The position numbers were made by a program, and so were the translations under genes. DNA of 64,000 nt. It comes from Couchioplanes caeruleus (GTDB lineage Bacteria > Actinomycetota > Actinomycetes > Mycobacteriales > Micromonosporaceae). Every line of letters starts with the position of its first letter. Within the stretch, counting starts at the first letter, position 1. Under the pieces are notes generated by a model. That model was not told where the DNA came from and did not search any database. It saw only the letters and a program-made list of their open reading frames with translations. This document shows positions 33,680 to 42,118 of the stretch, piece after piece. The stretch covers positions 372,001 to 436,000 of the forward strand of contig NZ_RJKL01000001.1 in NCBI RefSeq assembly GCF_003751945.1. Direction: 5' to 3'.

Positions 33680-35824
33680 TTACTGGTCCGGCGTCTTGAA
33701 CTCCTCCTGGGGCTTGCCCTCCATGAAGTCGGCCAGGGCGCGGTAGACCGCCGGATTGACGATGTTGTGGTCCATGAAGTCGTTGTGCCCCGCCCAGTCC
33801 GGGTTCACCAGGTATCCGGCGATGACCAGCGACGTCGTGCCGACCACCAGCGACGCGGTACGGAAGCTGTCGGTCGTACCCGTCTTGCCGAAGACCGGGT
33901 GACCCACCGTGGGCCGGGCGGCGGGCTCGGTCGAGCCGCCGCAGTTGCCGAGCTGGGCCCGGTCGCCGACCGGGCAGCGGGCCGCGTCGAGCGCCTTGCG
34001 GGCCACCTCCTTGCTCGTCGCCCGCTTGCACTCCGGCTGGCCCGCGTCGAGCTTCGTGCCGTTCGCCGAGGTGATCCGCTGCACCGGCGTCGGCTTGCAG
34101 TACATGCCGTCACCGGCCAGCGTCGCGTACGCGTTCGCGACGTCCAGCGGGGTCGACGCGGAGACACCCAGGGTGAAGGCGCCCCACTGGTGCGCCGCCT
34201 CCGGGTTGTTGGCCATGTCGGCGTCGGACTTCGCGCGGAACTGGATGCCGAAGCGCTTGGCCACGTCGACGACCTTCTCCGCGCCGACCTGCTCCTGCAG
34301 CGGCACGAAGTAGGTGTTCACCGACCGGGCGAAGCCGCTCCACATGTTGAAGGTGCCCTTCAAGCTCTTGGACGCGTTCTCCGGGCAGTAGAAGTGCGTG
34401 CCCGGGCAGGCCGCGTCCGAGCTCGGATCGATGATGTAGCCCGATTTGTAGCGGTTCCCCTCGGTGATCGAGTGGTCCAGCCCGAAGCCGTTCTCCAGCG
34501 CCGCCACCATGGCCAGCATCTTGAACGTCGACCCGGACTGGTAGCCGACGATGTCTCCGCCACCGGTGATGATCGGGTTCGTGGTGTTCGGGTAGGTGCC
34601 CCGGATGCCCTGGGCCGCCAGCTCCGGGTTGGAGCTGATCTTGTTCTCGGGGTCCGCCGGATTGTCGAGCTTGTACTTGCGGTTGGCCGCCAGCGTGCGG
34701 ACGCGGCCGGTGCCGGGCTCCACGCCGGCCAGCAGCAGGGCGTTGCGGTTCTTGTCGCCGATCCGCTCGGTGATCCGCTCGCGCGCCGCCGCCTGCGCCT
34801 TGAGGTCGAGCGACGTCACCACCCGGTAGCCGCCGCTCTTGAGCTGGCGCTCACGGTCGTAGGTGGTCGCGCCGAACGCCTCCTGGCTCAGCCACCAGCG
34901 GTAGAAGTAGTCGCAGAAGAAGCCCCAGTTGTTCTTCGCCACCGACACGCAGCCGTTGCCCGGGCGGTTGGTCGTCCGGCCCAGCTTCACCGCCTTGGCC
35001 TTGGTGGCCTCCTCCGGGGTGATCATCTTGAGGTCCTGCATGTTCTTGATGATGTAGTCACGCCGGGCGAGCGCCTGCGGGTGGCCCTTCGGCGTCGTCG
35101 GGTCGAACGAGGTCGGCGCCTTCACCATGCCCGCCAGCAGCGCGGCCTCGGCCACGGTGAGGTCCTTCGGCTTCTTCTTGAAGTAGACCTGGCTACCGGC
35201 GTAGATGCCGTAGGCGCCGTTGCCGAACGGCGCCATGTTGAGGTAGCGCTCGAGGATCTTCTCCTTGCCCAGCTCCTTGTCGACCTGTAGGGCGTACTTC
35301 ATCTCGGACAGCTTGCGCTCGGCGCTGTCCTTGGTGGCGTCGATGGCCTGCTGCGGCGTCTTCGCCGAGTAGGCCAGAGTCATCCGCACGTACTGCATGG
35401 TCAGCGTCGAGGCACCCTGCTGGGAGCCGCCGCTGCGGTTGTTGACGAACGCGCGCGCCACACCCTTGAGGTCGACGCCGTTGTGCTCGTAGTACTGGTG
35501 GTCCTCCGCCGCGATGATCGCGTTCTGCATGTTCTTCGAGATGTCCTTCAGCGGCACGTCGCTGCGGAACTCGTCGTACATGACCGCGATCTGCGTCTTG
35601 CCGTCGGACGCGAAGATCCGCGTGACCTGCGGAGCCGACTGCTGCGCCAGCTCAGTGGGCAGCTCCGCGAAGCCCTTCGAGCCCGCCTTCGCCGCCAGCC
35701 CCGACATCGCGACGGCCGGGAAGGAGGCCGCCGCCACCACGACCCCGGCGAGCAGGCCGCAGATCACCAGGGATCCGGTGTTGGCAAAGATGGAGCGATC
35801 GCGTTTTCGGGTCCAGAAACTCAC
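33680..35824 (-). CDS. Class A penicillin-binding protein
   Basis: 714 residues. A short cytoplasmic tail and one membrane helix (15-40) precede the GT51 glycosyltransferase domain (catalytic Glu in IIAAEDHQYYEHNGVD, then QQGASTLTMQYVRM and YLNMAPFGNGAYGIYAGS). The transpeptidase has active Ser432 in SGSTFK, SVN at 501 and KTGT at 647. It polymerises and cross-links peptidoglycan. GTG 35824 is chosen by N-terminal composition; no strong ribosome site. The bluB gene ends 10 bases upstream. Confidence 0.92.
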   Translation of the reverse strand: MSFWTRKRDRSIFANTGSLVICGLLAGVVVAAASFPAVAMSGLAAKAGSKGFAELPTELAQQSAPQVTRIFASDGKTQIAVMYDEFRSDVPLKDISKNMQNAIIAAEDHQYYEHNGVDLKGVARAFVNNRSGGSQQGASTLTMQYVRMTLAYSAKTPQQAIDATKDSAERKLSEMKYALQVDKELGKEKILERYLNMAPFGNGAYGIYAGSQVYFKKKPKDLTVAEAALLAGMVKAPTSFDPTTPKGHPQALARRDYIIKNMQDLKMITPEEATKAKAVKLGRTTNRPGNGCVSVAKNNWGFFCDYFYRWWLSQEAFGATTYDRERQLKSGGYRVVTSLDLKAQAAARERITERIGDKNRNALLLAGVEPGTGRVRTLAANRKYKLDNPADPENKISSNPELAAQGIRGTYPNTTNPIITGGGDIVGYQSGSTFKMLAMVAALENGFGLDHSITEGNRYKSGYIIDPSSDAACPGTHFYCPENASKSLKGTFNMWSGFARSVNTYFVPLQEQVGAEKVVDVAKRFGIQFRAKSDADMANNPEAAHQWGAFTLGVSASTPLDVANAYATLAGDGMYCKPTPVQRITSANGTKLDAGQPECKRATSKEVARKALDAARCPVGDRAQLGNCGGSTEPAARPTVGHPVFGKTGTTDSFRTASLVVGTTSLVIAGYLVNPDWAGHNDFMDHNIVNPAVYRALADFMEGKPQEEFKTPDQ

Positions 35825-35834
35825 CCGGCCCACG

Positions 35835-36491
35835 TTAGCCACGGAGATCCAGCACCGCCTCTCGAGGGTTACCCCATTTGTCAGAATGCAGGACGGTATC
35901 GAGAGGCCGCCGCTGCCGCCACCCGTGCCGTTCCAGGTCGGGTACGTGCTCAAGATGGGTGACCGGCCCCAGGCACAGCCACGCCACCGGGCGCACCTCC
36001 TCGGGTATGCCCACCAGGCCGCGCAGGTAGTCCTCGCGGTAGAAGGAGACCCAGCCCACGCCCAGTCCCTCCGCCGTCGCGGCCAGCCAGAGGTTCTGGA
36101 TGGCCAGGCAGACGGAGTAGAGCCCGGCGTCGGCGATGGCGTGCCGGCCCAGCACGGCCGGGCCGCCGCGCCGCGCGTCGTAGGTCACCACCACCGAAAG
36201 AGTGGATTCCATCACACCGTCGATCTTGATGCGGGCGAAGCGCGCCGCGGCCTCGCCCGTGAGGCCGGCGGCGAACACCCGGCGCTCGGTCTCCACGTGA
36301 TCGCGGAACCGGCGGCGCAGGTCGCGGTCGCGGACCAGCACGAAGTCCCACGGCTGCGACAGCCCGACGCTGGGCGCGGCGTGCGCCGCGGCCAGGATCC
36401 GCTCGAGAACGTCGGCCGGGATCGGCGCACCGGTGAACTCGCCCCGGACGTCGCGGCGGCGGTGGATGGTGTCGTACAGCTCGTGCGGCAA
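35835..36491 (-). CDS. bluB: 5,6-dimethylbenzimidazole synthase (BluB-like nitroreductase fold)
   Basis: 218 residues. BluB features are FMN-contact RRRDVRGEFTGAPIP, AAPSVGLSQPWDFVLV, VSVCLAIQNLWLAATAEGLG-like and GVGWVSFYREDYLRGLVGIP. BluB cleaves FMNH2 with oxygen to form the lower ligand of vitamin B12. The start appears to be TTG at 36491, 8 bases after GGGAG. No cobalamin riboswitch is visible and no other B12-synthesis gene adjoins. Confidence 0.85.
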   Translation of the reverse strand: MPHELYDTIHRRRDVRGEFTGAPIPADVLERILAAAHAAPSVGLSQPWDFVLVRDRDLRRRFRDHVETERRVFAAGLTGEAAARFARIKIDGVMESTLSVVVTYDARRGGPAVLGRHAIADAGLYSVCLAIQNLWLAATAEGLGVGWVSFYREDYLRGLVGIPEEVRPVAWLCLGPVTHLEHVPDLERHGWRQRRPLDTVLHSDKWGNPREAVLDLRG

Positions 36492-36522
36492 AGCGGCTCC
36501 CGGTGAGTTCGGCCCCGTACGG

Positions 36523-37545
36523 TCAGAGCTGATTCTCGAAGGTGGCCACGCGGCCTTTCGCGGCCGCCTCGGGTATCCGGGCCTTCGCGGCCGCGTCGCC
36601 GTACAGCGCCCAGCGCAGGAACTCCGTCGAGGCCGAGGTCGAGGCCTCGAAGTCGGCGCCCTGGGTCACGTGCCCGCCCTCGGTGATCGAGAGCATGGCC
36701 CGCGACCAGGGCACGGCCTCGAAGACGGTGTGCCCGGCACGGTGGGTGACGGTGGTGTCCCTGCGGCCGTGCACGAAGAGCATCGCGGCGCTCGGCCCGG
36801 TGAACGGCATGCCCTGGAAGTCCGTGGCGGCGAACACGACGGCGGCCTTGAGACGCTCGTCACGCCGGGCGCTGAGCAGGCCCACGGTGGTGATGCCGCC
36901 GGCGGAATGCCCGGCCGCCGCGATCCGGGAGGGGTCGACGAGGGCGGTCACCGCGTGACCCGGGGTGAGCAGCGTGTCGAGCAGGAACGAGGCGTCCGCG
37001 GGCTGGTTGACGATGTCGGTCGGGTCGAGCTTCTCGGCGCCGTAGGACGTGTGCGGATACTTCGGCGCGGCGACCACGAAACCGGCCTGCGCCCAGCGGG
37101 CCAGCAGCGCGGCGTAGCCCTCCGGGTGCGACGTCAGCCCGTGGCTGAACAGCACCAGCGGGAAGCGACCGGGCGCGGGCGGCGCGCCGTCGGCCGGGGC
37201 CGGGGTGGCCGGAGCGGTCCCGGCGGCCGGGTAGAGGACCTGGGTCGGCAGGGCACGGTCGCCTCGGCTGATCGACAGGATCCAGCGGCCCAGCGGGAAC
37301 GCCTGCGCGGGCGCGGATCCCGGCGCGGGCACGTACGGGGCCGTGACCGGCCGCGGCGTCAGCGAGGACGCGGCCGTCGAGCCGAGGATGGGCGCCGCCG
37401 AGGCGCTGGGGGTCGCCGGGGAGGCCGCCGGGGCGGAGGTGCTCGGCGCCGGAGTGCCCGGCGGCGTGGTCCCGCTCGTGCAGGCGGCCAGGCTTCCGGC
37501 CCCGGCGGCGCCGGCCAGCCCCAGCAGCAGTGTCCGTCTACGCAT
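36523..37545 (-). CDS. Lipoprotein alpha/beta-hydrolase (PAF-AH/dienelactone type)
   Basis: 340 residues. A twin-Arg-like lipoprotein signal RRRTLLLGLAGAAGAGSLAAC puts the lipid on the Cys of LAAC; a long Thr/Pro/Ala linker follows. The hydrolase has an oxyanion loop VLFSHGLTSHPEGY, nucleophile GHSAGG, an acid in FVHGRRDTTV and His in TEGGHVTQG. Substrate unknown, acting outside the membrane. ATG 37545. Confidence 0.85.
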   Translation of the reverse strand: MRRRTLLLGLAGAAGAGSLAACTSGTTPPGTPAPSTSAPAASPATPSASAAPILGSTAASSLTPRPVTAPYVPAPGSAPAQAFPLGRWILSISRGDRALPTQVLYPAAGTAPATPAPADGAPPAPGRFPLVLFSHGLTSHPEGYAALLARWAQAGFVVAAPKYPHTSYGAEKLDPTDIVNQPADASFLLDTLLTPGHAVTALVDPSRIAAAGHSAGGITTVGLLSARRDERLKAAVVFAATDFQGMPFTGPSAAMLFVHGRRDTTVTHRAGHTVFEAVPWSRAMLSITEGGHVTQGADFEASTSASTEFLRWALYGDAAAKARIPEAAAKGRVATFENQL

Positions 37546-37656
37546 GGTGACAAGTGTGCGGTGTCTCGCTGTGATGACCTCGGGAAGGCGGACGAGCGGT
37601 AAATCACATTCGGTGAGCCGGGTGGTCGTCCACGGCCGGTCCGGCGCCCGCCGGAA

Positions 37657-37662
37657 TATGCT
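37657..37662 (+). promoter_or_regulatory. -10 element TATGCT, leaderless promoter
   Basis: TATGCT ends 7 bases before the ATG at 37670. This supports that start over the in-frame ATG at 37658. Confidence 0.5.
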
Positions 37663-37669
37663 CCGGCTC

Positions 37670-38452
37670 ATGACCCACAGGCCTGTGAGAATCGGGCTGC
37701 AACTGCAGCCGCAGCACGCGGACTACCCGACGATCCGGCGTACGGCCGCCGAGGCGGAGGAGCTCGGCGTCGACGTCCTGTTCAACTGGGACCACTTCTA
37801 TCCGCTCTACGGCGACCCCGACGGCCCGCACTTCGAGTGCTGGACCATGCTCGGCGCCTGGGCCGAGGCGACCTCGCGAGTGCAGATCGGCGCCCTCGTG
37901 ACGTGCAACAGCTACCGCAACCCGGAACTGCTCGCCGACATGGCGCGCACCGTCGACCACATCAGCGACGGCCGGCTCATCCTCGGCATCGGCTCGGGCT
38001 GGTTCGAGAAGGACTACCAGGAGTACGGCTACGAGTTCGGCACCGCCGGCGGCCGCCTGGACGCCCTCGCCGAGGCCCTGCCCCGCATCGAGACCCGCCT
38101 CGGCAAGCTGAACCCGCCGCCGACGCGCGACATCCCCGTACTCATCGGCGGCGGCGGGGAGAAGAAGACGCTACGGCTCGTCGCCAAGCACGCCGACATC
38201 TGGCACAGCTTCGGCGACGCCGAGACGTTGCGCCACAAACTGGGCGTCCTGCGGCAGCACTGCGCCGACGCTGGCCGCGACCCCGGCGAGATCGAGATCT
38301 CCAGCGGGGTGCAGGCGGACAGCAAGCCGGAGGCCGCGGCAGGACTGCGGGAGCAGGGCGTGTCGCTGTTCACGCTCGGAATCGGCGGCCCGAAGCCGGA
38401 CCTCGCCCCGCTGCGGGACTGGCTGGCCTGGCGCGACGAACAGAACGCCTGA
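37670..38452 (+). CDS. LLM-class (probably F420-dependent) oxidoreductase
   Basis: 260 residues, TIM barrel of the bacterial-luciferase-like family. Landmarks are RIGLQLQPQHADYPTIRR, FNWDHFYPLYGDPDG, GALVTCNSYRNPELLADMAR, HISDGRLILGIGSGWFEKDY and DIPVLIGGGGEKKTLRLVA. Actinobacterial members of this subgroup use F420 to reduce or oxidise small substrates; the substrate is unknown. A strong bidirectional hairpin follows. Confidence 0.88.
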   Translation: MTHRPVRIGLQLQPQHADYPTIRRTAAEAEELGVDVLFNWDHFYPLYGDPDGPHFECWTMLGAWAEATSRVQIGALVTCNSYRNPELLADMARTVDHISDGRLILGIGSGWFEKDYQEYGYEFGTAGGRLDALAEALPRIETRLGKLNPPPTRDIPVLIGGGGEKKTLRLVAKHADIWHSFGDAETLRHKLGVLRQHCADAGRDPGEIEISSGVQADSKPEAAAGLREQGVSLFTLGIGGPKPDLAPLRDWLAWRDEQNA

Positions 38453-38459
38453 GGCACGA

Positions 38460-38501
38460 CACCGGCGTGCCCCGCACCACCCGGTGCGGGGCACGCCGGT
38501 G
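38460..38501. terminator. Bidirectional terminator
   Basis: A 19-bp perfect stem (CACCGGCGTGCCCCGCACC and complement) with a 4-nt loop between the convergent LLM gene and the GntP relic. Confidence 0.85.
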
Positions 38502-38512
38502 CTGTCCCGCCC

Positions 38513-38920
38513 TAGACGACGAGGTCGAGCAGCAGGACGCTGGCGAAGCCGGCCACCGAGATGACCGTCTCCATCACCGACCAGGTCTTGATGGTCTGCC
38601 CGACGGTCATTCCGAAGTACTCCTTGACCAGCCAGAACCCGGCGTCGTTGACGTGCGAGAAGAACAGCTACCCGCAGCCGATCGCCAGCGCGAGCAGGGA
38701 CACCCCGGGCCGGTCCAGGGTCGTGGCCAGCGGCGCGACGATGCCGGCGGCCGTGATGGTGGCGACGGTCGCCGAGCCGGTGGCGACCCGGATGCCGACC
38801 ACCACCAGGAAGCCCAGCAGCAGTGCCGAGATGTCGGCATCCCGGGCCGCGTCCGCCACCACGTCGCCGGCGCCCGCGTCCACCAGCACCTGCCGGCGGA
38901 GGTGATCGCCTCCGCGGCCA
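38513..38920 (-). pseudogene. GntP-family gluconate permease relic with internal stop
   Basis: Only the last third remains: LLLGFLVVVGIRVATGSATV, TITAAGIVAPLATTLDR, LLALAIGCG, then TAG where Ser is usual, then LFFSHVNDAGFWLVKEYFG and SVMETVISVAGFASVLLL. The in-frame stop at 38668 and the missing N-terminal helices make it nonfunctional. The GSATVA and HVNDAGFW motifs are diagnostic of GntP permeases. Confidence 0.8.
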
Positions 38921-39038
38921 GCACCGGAGCGGCATGCGCTGTCATGGGCGAGCCGTACCCGGATCGACACCCATCGCATCATGGGACACCGCCGGCGGAA
39001 ATGGGGCACGCGGCGCCCCGGGAAGGCACCATGGTCGC

Positions 39039-39644
39039 GTGCCGAACGAGAACCACGCCGAATTGCGTCCCTCATACCCCGTCCGCACCGAACGTCTGCT
39101 GCTGCGCCCCCTGACGGAGGGCGACGTGGACTCGTTGCTCGCCTACCGCAGCATTCCCGAGCTCTGCCGCTACGTTCCCTTCGAGCCGCAGGACCGGGAG
39201 ACCGTCCTCGACCGGCTCGCCGGGCCGTGGGCGCGGACCGCGCTGACCGACGAGGGGCAATCCCTGACGCTCGGCGCCGAGCTGGCCCAGACGGGTCAGC
39301 TCGTCGGTGATGTGGTGCTCTTCTGGTCCAGCCGGCTGCACCGCGGCGGGGAGATCGGATACATCCTCGACCCGCGCTTCGCAGGCCGCGGCTACGCGAC
39401 CGAAACGGCGTCCGCCCTGCTGCGGCTGGCCTTCGAGGAGCTGGGCCTGCACCGCGTCATCGCACGCATCGACGAACGCAACGAGGCCTCCGCGGCGGTG
39501 GCTCGCCGGCTGGGGATGCGCCAGGAGGCGCGCCTGGTCCACAACGAGCTCTTCAAGGGCGAGTGGAGCACCGAGCTCGACTTCGCCATGCTCGCCTCCG
39601 AATGGCGCACGGTCCGCGCCGGAGGGACCTTCGCGTTTCCGTAG
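39039..39644 (+). CDS. GNAT N-acetyltransferase (RimJ/RimL type)
   Basis: 201 residues: YPVRTERLLLRPLTEGDVDS at the start, GEIGYILDPRFAGRGYATET with the acetyl-CoA loop, and ARIDERNEASAAVARRLGMR. The family acetylates alanine/serine N-termini of ribosomal proteins or antibiotics. The GTG at 39039 gives the normal length. Intact, next to a dead permease gene. Confidence 0.87.
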   Translation: MPNENHAELRPSYPVRTERLLLRPLTEGDVDSLLAYRSIPELCRYVPFEPQDRETVLDRLAGPWARTALTDEGQSLTLGAELAQTGQLVGDVVLFWSSRLHRGGEIGYILDPRFAGRGYATETASALLRLAFEELGLHRVIARIDERNEASAAVARRLGMRQEARLVHNELFKGEWSTELDFAMLASEWRTVRAGGTFAFP

Positions 39645-39647
39645 GCT
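39642..39647 (+). promoter_or_regulatory. -10 element TAGGCT, leaderless promoter
   Basis: TAGGCT ends 6 bases before ATG 39654. It overlaps the stop codon of the GNAT gene. Confidence 0.5.
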
Positions 39648-39653
39648 GGCGGG

Positions 39654-39893
39654 ATGTCCCCGACTGTGATCGCCGCCGTGTTCATCCCCGGCCTGCACGG
39701 CGACACCGCGGTGCTGCGAATCATCCGCATCGCCCGGGTGCTGCGGCTCGTCCGCTTCTCGCCCGGCCTGCGCACGATCGTGCGCCTCGACGACCTCCGT
39801 ACGGTGATCGCCAAGCTGGAGCGCGAGCTGCGCGTCGACCGGCTCGACGGTCACGCCGGCCGGGGCGCGGCGGAGCGGGGGATCCCGGCATGA
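39654..39893 (+). CDS. Deleted ion-channel ORF: voltage-sensor helix plus C-terminal tail
   Basis: 79 residues. IAAVFIPGLHGDTAVLRIIR and IARVLRLVRFSPGLRTIV are the S3-S4 region of bacterial voltage-gated ion transporters, with Arg at every third position. In intact relatives S4 is followed by about 100 residues with the S5, pore and S6. Here it jumps straight to a cytoplasmic helix RLDDLRTVIAKLERELRVD. S1, S2 and the pore are missing. It keeps its own promoter and couples to the next gene by ATGA. Either a relic or a mini voltage-sensor peptide. Confidence 0.6.
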   Translation: MSPTVIAAVFIPGLHGDTAVLRIIRIARVLRLVRFSPGLRTIVRLDDLRTVIAKLERELRVDRLDGHAGRGAAERGIPA

Positions 39894-40750
39894 CGGACTT
39901 CGCCGCCACGCTAGGGCTGCCCGGCCTCGCCGACGTGCACACGCACTTCCTGCCCGAGCGCATGCAGCGCCGCGTCTGGGCGCACTTCGACGAGGCGGGC
40001 CCGCTGATCGGCCGGTCGTGGCCGATCTGCTACCGCGGCACCGAGGCCGAGCGGGTGGCCGAGCTGGACCGGCTCGGCGTGCGCGCCTTCTCCGCGCTCG
40101 CGTACGCCCACCGGCCCGGCATGGCCGCCGACCTCAACGACTGGACGCTGGGCTTCGCGGAGCGCACCCCGGGATGCCTGCCCAGCGCGACGTTCTTCCC
40201 GGAGCCGTCGGCGGCGCACGACGTCCGCGTGGCGCTGGAGCGCGGCGCCACGATCTTCAAGCTGCACCTGCAGGTCGGCGGCTTCGACCCGCGCGACGAG
40301 GAGCTGCGCGAGGCGTGGGGCCTGCTCGCCGACGCCGGCACGCCGGTGATCGTGCACGCCGGCTCGGGACCGGTCGCGCACGGCTTCACCGGGCCCGGCC
40401 CGATCGGCGAGGTCCTCGCCCGGCATCCGCGCCTCACCATGATCGCCGCGCACCTCGGTGCCCCCGAGTACGCGGGGTTCCTCGAGCTGGCCGAGCGCTA
40501 CGAGCGCGCCGGTCTGGACACCACCATGGCGTTCACCCGCTTCTTCGAGGACATGGCCCCGTTCCCGCGGGAACTGCTGCCGCGCCTGCGCGACCTCGGC
40601 CTGGCCGGCAAGGTGCTGCTCGGCAGCGACTTCCCGAACATTCCCTATCCGTACGCCCACCAGCTCGACGCGCTCGCCGGCCTGACCCTCGGCGACGACT
40701 GGCTGCGGGCCGTCTGCTGGCACAACGCGGCCCGGCTTTTCGGCCTGTGA
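39890..40750 (+). CDS. Amidohydrolase-2 (ACMSD-like TIM barrel) enzyme
   Basis: 286 residues. Metal ligands are LADVHTHFLPERM (HxH), PVIVHAGSGPVAH, MIAAHLGAPEY and LGSDFPNIPYPY. Family members decarboxylate or hydrolyse aromatic and lactone substrates; a single Zn is typical. Its ATG overlaps the stop of the preceding 79-residue ORF. Confidence 0.87.
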   Translation: MTDFAATLGLPGLADVHTHFLPERMQRRVWAHFDEAGPLIGRSWPICYRGTEAERVAELDRLGVRAFSALAYAHRPGMAADLNDWTLGFAERTPGCLPSATFFPEPSAAHDVRVALERGATIFKLHLQVGGFDPRDEELREAWGLLADAGTPVIVHAGSGPVAHGFTGPGPIGEVLARHPRLTMIAAHLGAPEYAGFLELAERYERAGLDTTMAFTRFFEDMAPFPRELLPRLRDLGLAGKVLLGSDFPNIPYPYAHQLDALAGLTLGDDWLRAVCWHNAARLFGL

Positions 40751-40846
40751 CGGCCCGATTCGGCGGGCCCGACGTGCGCCGCTGTGCGACGATCATAGAT
40801 CGCGCCCGGGACCGCCACCCGGCCGCGGCGAGGAGGTGAATCGGCG

Positions 40847-41002
40847 ATGAAGAAGGCTGTCGGCTGGATCGTGCTCGCCCTGGTCATCTTCTACATCGGC
40901 ACCAACCCGGGGCCGGCCGCGGACATCGCGCGCGGCATCGGCGAAGGGGTCGCCAACGTGTTCCGCAACATCGGGGTCTTCTTCTCCGACCTGGCATCCT
41001 GA
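40847..41002 (+). CDS. Small single-pass membrane protein, 51 residues
   Basis: MKKAVGWIVLALVIFYIGTN gives one membrane helix; the rest (ADIARGIGEGVANVFRNIGV) is an amphipathic helix. AGGAGGTGA precedes the ATG by 7 bases, an excellent ribosome site, and the PfkB gene follows after 5 bases. Such small membrane proteins recur in actinomycetes without assigned function. Confidence 0.8.
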   Translation: MKKAVGWIVLALVIFYIGTNPGPAADIARGIGEGVANVFRNIGVFFSDLAS

Positions 41003-41007
41003 CCGCC

Positions 41008-41847
41008 GTGCGCCTCGTCTGCGTCGGCCTGGCCACCGTGGACCTGGTGCAGCGCGTCGACCGGGTGCCCGGCGTGGACGAGAAGGCCGAGGCCCTCTCG
41101 GCGGAGGTCGCCGCCGGGGGTCCGGCCACCAACGCCGCGGTCACCGCGGCCGCGCTCGGCGCCGAGGTCACCCTCGTCAGCGCGGTCGGCGCCCACCCGC
41201 TCGGCGACCTGATCCGCGCCGACCTGGCCGCACACGGCGTCGACCTGCTCGACGCGGCACCGCGGGCCACCGCGCCGCCTCCCGTCTCGGCGGTCACCGT
41301 GCTGGACCGCACCGGCCAGCGGACGATCGTCAGCCGCAACGCCCGCGGCGCCGAGGTGGGTGTACCGGAGGATCTGGAACGCACGCTGCGTGCCGCGGAC
41401 GCCGTGCTGGCGGACGGCCATCACCCCGCCCTGGCCCGGGCCGCCGCGCACAGCGGTCGCCCGCTGGTGCTGGACGCCGGAAGCTGGCGCCCGGTCTTCG
41501 CCGACCTGCTCCCCCGCGCCGCGTTGACGGCCTGTTCCGCGGCCTTCCGTCCGCCCGGCGACCGGCCGGTCGCGCAGGCCCTGCGCGAACTCGGCGCGAG
41601 CCGCGGAGCGATCACCCACGGCCCGGACCCGGTGCGCTGGTGGTCCGGGGACGCGACCGGCGAGATCGAGGTGCCGCCGGTCGAGGCGGTCGACACCGCC
41701 GGCGCCGGCGACGCCTTCCACGGCGCGCTCACCGTCGCGCTCGCGCGCGGCGCAACCCCGCCCGAGGCCATCCGGTACGCGATCACGATTGCCGGGATCC
41801 GCGTCCGGCACCGCGGCCCCCGCTCGTGGCTGGCGGCCCTGTCGTAA
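41008..41847 (+). CDS. PfkB-family carbohydrate/nucleoside kinase
   Basis: 279 residues with PfkB signature 1 region AAGGPATNAAVTAAALGAEV and signature 2 DTAGAGDAFHGALTVAL, whose Asp is catalytic. It phosphorylates a sugar or nucleoside from ATP; the substrate cannot be assigned. GTG 41008, 5 bases after the small membrane protein gene. Confidence 0.88.
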   Translation: MRLVCVGLATVDLVQRVDRVPGVDEKAEALSAEVAAGGPATNAAVTAAALGAEVTLVSAVGAHPLGDLIRADLAAHGVDLLDAAPRATAPPPVSAVTVLDRTGQRTIVSRNARGAEVGVPEDLERTLRAADAVLADGHHPALARAAAHSGRPLVLDAGSWRPVFADLLPRAALTACSAAFRPPGDRPVAQALRELGASRGAITHGPDPVRWWSGDATGEIEVPPVEAVDTAGAGDAFHGALTVALARGATPPEAIRYAITIAGIRVRHRGPRSWLAALS

Positions 41848-42004
41848 GCGACGTTCCGTCGTGGGGTCAGACAGCCGCTGTCGATGACGTGGAGGCACGC
41901 CGAACACCGCCGAAGCCTTCGTCACCGCCGTCGAATCCTCCCTGTGGCCCCCATCGGGGTGATCGAGCCGAAGAAAGGCGTGGAGGCCGAGCCCTGCCGC
42001 GGCC

Positions 42005-42010
42005 TAGCAT
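42005..42010 (+). promoter_or_regulatory. -10 element TAGCAT of the ThrRS leader transcript
   Basis: TAGCAT ends 7 bases before the leader ATG at 42018, so the leader peptide would be translated from a leaderless RNA. Confidence 0.5.
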
Positions 42011-42017
42011 GGGCGGC

Positions 42018-42074
42018 ATGTTTCTGAGGATGGTGACCACGACGCCGGAATGTCCCGGCGTGCGTTCCCGCTGA
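42018..42074 (+). CDS. Threonine-rich leader peptide (candidate attenuator)
   Basis: 18 codons: MFLRMVTTTPECPGVRSR then TGA. Three consecutive Thr codons (ACC ACG ACG, 42036-42044) precede two GC-rich hairpins and a threonyl-tRNA synthetase gene. This is the layout of ribosome-mediated attenuation. When charged tRNA-Thr is short, the ribosome would pause at the Thr codons and change RNA folding downstream. Confidence 0.6.
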   Translation: MFLRMVTTTPECPGVRSR

Positions 42075-42118
42075 TCCTCTTCCAGCGACGACCTGGCCCC
42101 GGGCGAGATGCCCGGGGC
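42043..42118 (+). promoter_or_regulatory. Candidate transcription attenuator upstream of ThrRS
   Basis: Hairpin 1:2 is CGCCGG/CCGGCG (42043-42060), starting inside the last Thr codon. Hairpin 3:4 is GCCCCGGGC/GCCCGGGGC with a 5-nt loop (42096-42118). Segment CCCGG (42054-42058) can instead pair with CCGGG (42099-42103), which would break 3:4. No U-run follows. Confidence 0.5.

Noticed and set aside
35825..37545. Cobalamin riboswitch near bluB or the BtuF-like gene (49.1 kb)
   Set aside because: Leaders are too short (10-31 bases near bluB) and no B12-box-like sequence was recognised.
41848..42017. Further ORF between the PfkB gene and the ThrRS leader
   Set aside because: The frame open from 41640 is an overlap of the kinase gene; only its last 18 codons, with their own promoter, are supported as the leader peptide.
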